The notes beneath the pieces were generated by a model. That model had not been told where the DNA came from. It searched no databases and saw nothing but the letters and a program-made list of their open reading frames with translations. The position numbers and the translations under genes were made by a program. A DNA stretch of 64,000 bases from Brachionus rotundiformis (lineage: Eukaryota; Rotifera; Eurotatoria; Ploima; Brachionidae), in assembly GCA_016802295.1 (NCBI GenBank), contig JAESIW010000025.1, positions 33,381-97,380 of the forward strand. The letters are read 5' to 3'. This document shows, piece after piece, positions 58,401 through 64,000 of the stretch (positions are counted from its first letter, which is position 1; each line of letters begins with the position of its first letter).

Positions 58401-59416
58401 GCCGTGATAATTCATTAATTTCTTCTGGTCTTTGAAAAAAAATAGGTTAAATTCCAATTTTTAAATAGACCGTTGACATGACCAAAGAAATTTACCATTC
58501 TTTTGCTTAAATTAGCGTAAAAAATGGTAAATTGTAATTATCTTGTCAATTTTGTAAATAGTAAAAACAGAAAATTCTTTTGTTTTACTAACGAGAATTC
58601 AAGCAAAGCGGCTGGGTTTAAAACGTCAATTATATCTTTTGGTATGTTTGTCATATAATCACTTGGTTTCTGTCCATATCTAGCCATTAAATTGTTTATC
58701 AGACCCTGGACAACAGTTTTCAGCTTTTAAAGTAAAAATTAACTAATAAAACAATTGAAAGAAAATAATTAAGTAGTCTTAATATGCTCAACCTCAAGTA
58801 CAAACTTGAAATTTTGAATTAATGATCATTTGATTCTCTAGTTTACTTTTAATAAATATTTTATTTGTACTTTTGGGCTAGCATTGTTAAAAACTAAAAA
58901 TATAAAGTTTATTTTATTTTCAATTTATATTGAATTTATTTCAGTCTTGGGCAAAAGAAAAAAAAAATTCATTTTAAAGTCTTTTCAAAGTAAAGTCAGT
59001 TTTAAGGTCAAGTCAGTGACAATATGAATCATAAATAATAAATTAATTTATTATTTAAAACATGATGTTTTAGAGCATTTAACAATTATAAAACTTTGAC
59101 AGCTGATTAGGTAATCGTGGATTTCTTTTATGATAAATTTTTTTTTAAGTCAAGTCAAATGACTTGATGATTATAATTCATATTGATGTTTTAAGAAAAA
59201 ATGATTTGTTTAACTTACCAAGTTTGACGGAATCGAATATTGATGATCTCTATTGATCAGGATTCGAATTGCATCAATTCCAATATTCCTAATTAAATCA
59301 AAAACGTTTGCTTGAGTAAGTCCTGGAAAAATTACTGGATTCGCCTTTTTAAGGTCAGACAATGTCCACTGATAAATCGGTTTAGCTCTAAGATATTCGT
59401 CAATCAAAAATCGCAG
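49485..59416 (-). CDS. Mesothelin/stereocilin-like repeat protein, seven exons, likely GPI-anchored
   Basis: Minus-strand exons with matching phases: 59219-59416, 58593-58723, 58288-58429, 57313-58236, 50317-50349 (33-nt exon, least sure), 50087-50226 and 49485-50028; together about 703 residues. Each joins in frame across GT..AG introns, for example QVYAKYFIDFI then KKQRLSERKPGV. Repeats of the style SDLKKANPVIFPGLTQANVF, LGNLICGLDLSDLRAIQ and LTSGISVQDINGYLNPDLIS recall the superhelical repeats of mesothelin, stereocilin and otoancorin. The C-terminus ends in a hydrophobic stretch (LSLMTTSLAFIVLFK) after small residues, as in a GPI signal. A basic block (KTVKKIAKKIRKLFGKR) lies mid-protein and could be a furin-like site. 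The 5' exon with a signal peptide was not found. The 50350-57312 intron holds a SINE and a Mutator-like transposon. Confidence 0.6.
50431..50730 (+). mobile_element. tRNA-derived SINE with target-site duplication
   Basis: The head is tRNA-like, from GCCCGTATAGCCGAGTGGTT (A box TAGCCGAGTGG) to GGTTCGATCCCC (B box) and CAAGGGTA. A GC-richer body follows (GACCGGTTTCGACTGGGTAA, GGAGATGAGCGCC), and the tail is AAGGGTTAATTATTATTATT. The flanks are TTATTGACTTTAAA (50417-50430) and TTATTGACTTAAA (50731-50743), a target duplication with one base lost. Internal RNA polymerase III promoter boxes are intact. It is not a functional tRNA gene because the anticodon arm is degenerate. It sits in the mesothelin-like intron. 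Confidence 0.85.
50822..50900 (-). mobile_element. Short LINE 3' end with (GTA)n
   Basis: AAGTAGTAAGTAGTAGTAGG then AGTATAACTGTGTGAATCTT and TCCAC mirrors the layout at 34286-34340 ((GTA)n, TATAAATGCTGTGGGAGACTTG, TCCA). Probably a diverged, heavily 5'-truncated relative of the 34.3-38.5 kb LINE. Confidence 0.4.
51605..51860 (+). repeat. Dispersed repeat, copy 2
   Basis: Second copy of the 19085-19365 repeat; see shared words there. Preceded by a small perfect hairpin (GTTGTAGTT and AACTACAAC at 51543-51570). Confidence 0.65.
51860..52733. other. Spacer before the Mutator-like element
   Basis: A GC-richer scrap at 52030-52085 (GAAGGCGCAAGCCATTCGG) may be LINE debris. Otherwise AT-rich, no gene. 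Confidence 0.35.
53131..55114 (+). CDS. MULE DDE transposase
   Basis: Exons about 53131-53297, 53369-53998 and 54080-55100 join in phase (DFR then LILIKKNAVLY; KIPKN then CLSKDNADYN). The N-terminal part has a FLYWCH/WRKY-GCM-like zinc finger (CQLCSKQDGCKYTF ... LREHNHNEPS). The catalytic domain shows Asp in ILYLDATGG (53961), Asp in LIVIDYSWALIHSVL (54308) and Glu in TRETNGVIEKYNQF (55001), with a CSCAAHTMKRF motif in the inserted helical region. It binds element ends and catalyses cut-and-paste transposition in the nucleus. The coding sequence appears to continue into the lysine-rich linker and the protease domain downstream, so one fused protein of over 900 residues is possible. The start codon is not certain. 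Confidence 0.75.
55147..56250 (+). CDS. Ulp1-like (C48) cysteine protease domain of the MULE
   Basis: After a lysine-rich linker with two homopolymer frame breaks (A-runs near 55195 and 55325), exons 55336-55573, 55620-55750, 55812-55963 and 56029-56250 encode a Ulp1/SENP-type domain. DGKWLSAT joins LIEAYISCN (the conserved Trp and start of the fold). His lies in GNHWNLMYA (55863), Asp in IYFDPYG (55911), and the nucleophile in TTNCGVFICI (Cys codon 56122). All catalytic residues are present. Ulp1 proteases remove SUMO-type modifiers; transposon-borne copies are known in some plant Mutator-like and animal KDZ elements. Its task in transposition is unknown. The stop is at 56248-56250. Confidence 0.75.
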
Positions 59417-59569
59417 CTATTTAAAAAAAATTATATAAATTTTTTGATGCAAGAGTGTTTGTTTGTTAGAAAAATAATTTGAGTGTTTAAAATGAAAATA
59501 AAAAATATCCAAAGGTCGTAAAATGTCGAAAACAAATTTCAGATAATAAATTTGATTAAATTCATTTAA

Positions 59570-59756
59570 AGAGAAACAGGATATTGCATCAGTCAGATGA
59601 AAATCGATGCTAAGATGAATCTATATAAGCATCGATTATTACGAATATATGTAAGTATCTCAAAAGAAGGTGGAAAATATTAATGATTTATAGTATAATT
59701 AGCTGTTTAATACATTCATTAATCCGCCTTACATCTTGGTAGCAGCGAAAGTGATA
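59570..59756 (+). mobile_element. Partial LTR end and primer-binding site
   Basis: The stretch ends CATTCATTAATCCGCCTTACA, then TCTTGGTAGCAGCGAAAGTG, matching the LTR end and primer site at 27640-27710. The 5' portion of this LTR differs from the 27343 copy, so it is diverged or recombinant. Confidence 0.55.
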
Positions 59757-60074
59757 ATGTCCACAATGAATTTCTTTTCATTACCCATATCCATGGAGTT
59801 CTGCGAAAACTTGCCCGTTCAGGCACTGGTTCACATGGCTAAAGCCCAGAACCAATTGGTAACTGACTTCCACCTTTTGGAGGAAAGTGAAACACTAGTA
59901 AATGGTTCAGAAGAAGAACAAGCTGATTGGTTGGAGAAAATAACCGCTACTAAGGCTCCTAAAATACTTTTAATTAGTCTTCTGACTCAAAGAGCGATAC
60001 TTGTAGCAAAGAATAAGGAAAAGCCAGATGCAAAAACAAGTATACTTTTGAATAGTTTATTAAATAATTGTTGA
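59757..60074 (+). CDS. Retroelement gag-like N-terminal fragment
   Basis: Starts MSTMNFFSLPISMEFCENLP just after the primer-binding site, where gag begins in LTR elements. It continues with a helical, Glu/Gln-rich stretch to about 60035. The last residues (KTSILLNSLLNNC) are translated from the inverted LTR that interrupts the gene. No zinc knuckle, protease or polymerase remains. The helical N-terminal style and initiator-Met-type primer site would suit a Copia-like element, but this is a weak inference. Confidence 0.5.
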   Translation: MSTMNFFSLPISMEFCENLPVQALVHMAKAQNQLVTDFHLLEESETLVNGSEEEQADWLEKITATKAPKILLISLLTQRAILVAKNKEKPDAKTSILLNSLLNNC

Positions 60075-60335
60075 GCTCTAACAATTTATATAATTAGTGT
60101 AATCATAAAAATATCTCTCTTAGCACTGAGAATGGAATCATTATTTATACCCATGAGTTCGTGTCAAGAACACGGGCTTATAATTAAGACAAGATGTGAG
60201 CTATTATATAAATGTTTATATCAGCATCTAGAAGCGTCTATCTTCTGAGATACGTGATAATTGTATTAATTCTTTCTTATCATTGCGCATCAGTTGAGAA
60301 GCTGATGATCAAGTGGTACGTAGGGTGTATTACAA
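60036..60335 (-). mobile_element. Inverted LTR copy
   Basis: The reverse complement aligns with 27343-27640 almost throughout: AATACACCCTACGTACCACT, TATCTCAGAAGATAGACGCT, GTTCTTGACACGAACTCATG, ATTCCATTCTCAGTGCT. It truncates the gag fragment reading in from the left. Confidence 0.75.
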
Positions 60336-60578
60336 ATATAAAAAAATTTTATTAGAAAATATGTAATCTTTTTACCATTGATATAATTAGACTAGTGGCA
60401 CTTTTTTAAATTCTTTCGTAAAAATTAAGTTCTGTTCCGCTTTTTACATTCTGTTCCTTTAATAAATTCATAAATTAAAGAATACAATAATAATCATTTT
60501 CATGAGTAAGATTTTGAAAAAATTTAATTAAATAAAAATTATAAAGTTAAGGTTTAATTTAATTGTATCAATAAATAA

Positions 60579-60979
60579 TTATAGGAACTTCATAGGATTA
60601 TATGTCGAGTATATAAAGCATTTAATTTTATTTTTAAAAATTATATTTACTATAATTGTTTTGACATTTTGAGCTTTGTTCTTTATCTTTGACAAAAACG
60701 ATCCGTTTAAATTTATAACAGTCTCGAAAAAAATTTGATTAGGACAAGATTCTTCTATTTCTTCCTTTGAATGGTCAAATTCGCGAGAATTTTTAAAGGC
60801 AAATTTTGTAATATAGTTCTTTCTTCTTAAACTTCTGGAATCAAGATTACTTAAAAAAATATTAATAATTTATCAGAAAGCATTTTTTTTACAAACCTCT
60901 TGAGTGAATCTCTTAAAATCATAGTTTTTTCTGAAATGATTTGATTATTTTTACTGGTTTTTCTCTTTAAATTTAACAT
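60579..60979 (-). CDS. Small two-exon candidate gene, unknown
   Basis: Exon 1 is 60897-60979 (ATG start, MLNLKRKTSKNNQIISEKTM) with donor GTTTGT. A 47-bp intron ends in TTAAG, and exon 2 is 60579-60849. Phases fit (AG plus T gives Ser), and the frame runs 89 further codons to TAA: NLDSRSLRRKNYITKFAFKN, a Glu-rich block, then SCPNQIFFETVINLNG. About 117 residues, basic, with no signal peptide or membrane segment. The last 15-20 codons are AT-rich and may be intronic (GTAAAT at the IIV|N position). No family recognised. It could be a terminal exon pair of a larger gene. Confidence 0.35.
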
Positions 60980-61905
60980 TTTTTTGTTCAAATTAATTTT
61001 TGGTTAAATATGATAAATATCTTAATAATTTTTTATTAAATTATTAAATAAAAGATTTATTTTTGAGAGATATTAAACCCTTCATTTCTTCAGAAAAATT
61101 AGATTTCAAAATTTTTAAATTAAACTATGAATAAAAAAGAATTAATCTTGAGACAAAGATTAATCAAAAAACTTTTAAAACAAAGAATGAATATTTTTTT
61201 GTAAAATTTATTAAAAATCCAAAAAATTTAAAATTTTTTTTAAAGAATTTAAATTTGTAATTTTTTTAGTTTAATTTATCCACTTAAAAAATTTTTTGTT
61301 TTATCAAAAATTTTATTTTAGCATTTCAACTAATTGAGCTTAAACAAATCTGAAATTATGAATACTTGGAGCCTAGACAAACATTCCAAACCAGAAAATA
61401 AACTGCTCTTTATGTGAAAAAAAAATTGATGAGAATATACACTTTGGCTTGTTAAAAACAATTTTTAGTGAAATTTTAATTTCTGTTTTTATATTTAAAT
61501 CTTACCAAAATTCCAAATTGTATATTTCAATTTACTTTTATCTGGAAAACAAACAACCATTAAAATCAAACAACAGGACCAACTGGAACTCCTGTCCACA
61601 CTGACCGCACAAGAGATTTAAGTCAAGTCAAAAGTTTGACTTAAATTTTTTTTTATAAAGTTTAGGTAAAAGCTTTTATTTTTAATATTTTTAAATGGCA
61701 CTTTTTTGGGTTCACGTTTTTGGGAAATTTCTAAAGATTATTCTAAATAATAACTAACTAATAAATAAAAACTTAATTTTGCAAAATGATAATAACTATC
61801 TATCTGAAAAACCATCTCTTATATAATCAAATAAATATTATTTAATTTTTAAAAAGACAAGGTTAGGAAATATTAAATATTTATGATTGAAAAATGAAAA
61901 AAAAA
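60980..61905. other. AT-rich spacer, no gene seen
   Basis: Contains an AAGTC patch at 61618-61650 (AAGTCAAGTCAAAAGTTTGACTT). Nothing else recognised. Confidence 0.4.
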
Positions 61906-61909
61906 ATTC

Positions 61910-62067
61910 AAATCCACTACTCGAGTTTATTTTAATTGACTTGGATTTCCAAATCATTTTAACTCTTGCAACGCGAACTTGGGAATCCAAATCCACTCCT
62001 CGAGTTTAATTTAATTGACTTGGATTTCCAAATCATTTTAACTCTTGCTACGCGAACTTGGATTTAC
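61910..62067. repeat. 79-bp unit in two tandem copies
   Basis: The period is 79 bp. AAATCCACT starts at 61910 and again at 61989, and the copies differ at only a few bases (for example ACTACTCGAGTTTATTTT versus ACTCCTCGAGTTTAATTT). Recent tandem duplication. Confidence 0.8.
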
Positions 62068-62282
62068 TTTTTTTTTGCATGCAAAACTATTCATAATCAT
62101 TTCAAAATTAATTTGCTATAAGTGTTAATTTATTTTTTTTAATGAATCTTCTCTTTATAAAAATTAACAAAATAAAGCCTACCCAAATTATTTGAAAATT
62201 TAAAAAATTAATTTTAGCTCTATTTTTTTAAATTAAATAAAATAGGCAATTAAAAATTATTTTCCCCAACAAAAGAATTAGC

Positions 62283-62569
62283 CAGACTAATGAAAGAAGA
62301 CGAGCCAAAGTTCCATCATCAGTTGTACGAATGTAATCGGCCTAAATATCTCGATGAATGCAGGCTTTTTAGTAAAAGTAGTCCAATCCGTCCAATTTGT
62401 CTCTCATTATGGTCGCAATTTTCTCTTTCGGCAAGAGGCTTCTTGTGAACTTCGAGCAAATCTGACGCCGAGCCGAGACAATACTCAATGACAAGCCATG
62501 CGTAATAGTCCTTAATGAAGCAACCTTTGTAGGAAACATAATGCTGGTGCCTTAGCTCTTTCTGAATTT
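62283..62569 (-). pseudogene. TAOK: TAO kinase (TAOK) exon, decayed
   Basis: The minus strand begins after a TCTAG acceptor and reads EIQKELRHQHYVSYKGCFIK, then YAWLVIEYCLGSASDLLEVH and KKPLAE. This stretch is nearly diagnostic of the TAO (thousand-and-one amino acid) Ste20-type kinases, which act upstream of p38 and Hippo signalling. A one-base frame break follows AE, then DKLDGLDYFY, a TAA, ACIHRDI, a TAG and ADYIRTTDDG. The TAG replaces the lysine of the HRDxKxxN catalytic loop. No neighbouring kinase exons were seen. This is a broken fragment of an unprocessed copy. Confidence 0.8.
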
Positions 62570-62574
62570 CTAGT

Positions 62575-63015
62575 CATTTCTCGAATAAAAAAAAATTAAA
62601 CGAAATTTTTTTTTTTTAATATAAAAAATTTTACTTCAGATGACTACTTCCAACCGTTGTTCATCATTTTTCAACAACTGATGAGCATAGTGTTAAGTCA
62701 ACTTAATGAAAGGAAATAAAATGACTTATCAAGCTAATTATTTAAAAGAAAAATTTAAAAACTTGAAAAAGCTAAACGATTAAGAGAATAAATTTAAATT
62801 CTGGACAATCCAAATTAATGACAAATTATTTAAAATATTTTTTCATTCAAGCCTATTATTATATTGAATTTTTGAAATTCTGGCGAAATTGAATTAATAA
62901 TTAAATTAAGCTTAAAAGTTTAAATTTAAATTTCTTTTTGGTACTTGATAAAATATAATTAGGTATTTAGAAAAATATAAGCCTAAATGAGATTAAGTAA
63001 CTATTCAATATAAAT
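62575..63015. other. AT-rich spacer
   Basis: No gene or repeat recognised between the kinase fragment and the coiled-coil exon. Confidence 0.4.
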
Positions 63016-63018
63016 AAT

Positions 63019-63555
63019 TTATTAATTACCTGATATTGCAGGGCTCTTTATTTGTCAACAGATAGAAGTTTTTCCTTGATCCACTGTATGACGTCATAAT
63101 ATTTTAAAAGCAAATTTTGATGCATCAACGAGCCGTCGAGTTGTTTGCGTCTATTGGCGCACAGATCGCTCAGCTGCTTGCTTTTGGCACAGCTCTGTTC
63201 CACAATCTGCTGGACTTGGTTGACATTTGAATTTTTGCTGCGTATCATGTCGCTGCATCTCTGCTCCAAATTGTCAAAAGAGCCTATCTGGGACTTGACG
63301 GAGTTCTCCATGTTTACTTGCTTGGTCTGCAGCGATTTGGCCGCCAAGACCGAATCGCCCACGTCCACACTGTTCAACCAGAGCTCAATTTGCTTTGACC
63401 AGTTCTCAATTTTGCGCCACGACTCCTTCACTTCCAAACACTGGGCACACTCGTGTAACGGCTTTTGTTTCTGTGAGGCCTTTAGCTCAAGCTGCTCTTC
63501 CAATTGTCTACCAATATCTTTGATAAAATTGGATATTTGCCGCTGCACCAGCTGA
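63019..63555 (-). CDS. Spectrin-repeat-like coiled-coil exon
   Basis: The exon is bounded by acceptor CTATCAG and donor CAG|GTAATT, and reads LVQRQISNFIKDIGRQLEEQ, then CLEVKESWRKIENWSKQIEL and RRKQLDGSLMHQNLLLKYYD. It is made of helices with Trp at spectrin-repeat-like spacing (ESW, ENW, VIQWIKEKL). Such repeats occur in spectrins, plakins, dystrophins and Trio-type proteins, and I cannot assign a subfamily. One in-frame TAA lies at about 63045, 11-13 bases short of the ideal donor region (SVDK, stop, RALQYQ). Either the gene ends there or the exon is disabled. Base composition is markedly less AT-rich than the surroundings. Confidence 0.5.
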
Positions 63556-63559
63556 TAGT

Positions 63560-64000
63560 ACAACAAAAAAAGGCCCAAATTTAAAGAATTTTTATTTTTA
63601 TTTTTTATTTAAAGAATCGTTGAAAAGTCTTTAAATTTTTTTTGACTGGGTTTTAGGTTCATAAATGTCTAAATAGAGAAATAAGGTCCTGAAGGTGACC
63701 ATTCATTTTAAAAACTTAAAAAATTTCAAATTTCAAAGTGCGAATATTCTGTCAATTTTTTGAATTTTCCCGCACTTTAAAAGCCAAAGTTCTCAGAATT
63801 TTGTGCTTTATAAGTGACTAAAATTTTGTCTTGATACGTTTAGTATTGAGTTAAAAATTCGACTTTGAAAATTCAAAAAAAACGCGTTTTTTGCACTTTT
63901 TCAAACGCGAAATTTTCTATGTTCCTTTCGAGTGACCACAACCTCCAAATAGTATGTTAAAGAGCATCTACTGGGCTTGCCTTTGAGCACTCGGGGTCCT
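63560..64000. other. Right edge of window
   Basis: AT-rich. The last 75 bases (GAGTGACCACAACCTCC onward) have coding-like composition on the minus strand and may be part of another exon running off the window; the frame cannot be settled. Confidence 0.3.

Overview
The window is very AT-rich animal DNA. Introns are short (many of 50-75 bp with GT..AG ends), spacers are long, and mobile-element debris is dense. Animal-only gene relics are recognisable: UNC80 of the NALCN channel complex, TAO kinase, a CEP63/DEUP1-like centriolar protein, an apolipoprotein-L-like protein and a mesothelin/stereocilin-like protein. The base composition, tiny introns, mix of LINE, Penelope and DNA transposons, and loose WD40 genes would suit a monogonont rotifer such as Brachionus. 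That is an inference; no marker gene proves it.

Layout. 1-7.3 kb: an exon-by-exon readable but disabled UNC80-like gene (+), with a hAT transposase fragment in one intron. 7.8-15 kb: an exon-like scrap, a foldback element, transposase relics and otherwise featureless AT-rich sequence. 15.0-15.8 kb: a degenerate telomere-type (CCCTAA)n block abutting a 5'-truncated WD40 gene. 17.1-19.0 kb: a LINE. 19.7-26.4 kb: a 6.7-kb interval bounded by about 510-bp inverted repeats, holding a secreted EGF/ShK-like gene, a CEP63-like gene, a coiled-coil gene, LINE scraps and foldback elements. 26.4-32 kb: an RTE-like LINE relic, an LTR, a Penelope-like element with a hammerhead-ribozyme-like motif, and a pogo-like transposon nested in a MITE.

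32.4-43 kb: an ApoL-like gene (+) and a dynamin-like GTPase gene (-) converge on each other. They are separated by a nearly complete LINE, a 622-bp duplication, an assembly gap and a Tc1 relic. 43.5-48.3 kb: LINE and Mutator-like relics interrupted by MITEs. 49.5-59.4 kb: a seven-exon mesothelin/stereocilin-like gene (-). Its 7-kb intron carries a tRNA-derived SINE and a nearly complete Mutator-like transposon with 280-bp terminal inverted repeats, a DDE transposase and a Ulp1-type protease. 59.6-64 kb: a partial LTR element with an inverted LTR, a small two-exon candidate gene, a decayed TAO kinase exon and a spectrin-like coiled-coil exon.

Few genes here work together. The exception worth testing is the ApoL-like and dynamin-like GTPase pair, because the corresponding human families cooperate in cell-autonomous defence. 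Most of the remaining content records transposition, nesting and gene decay.
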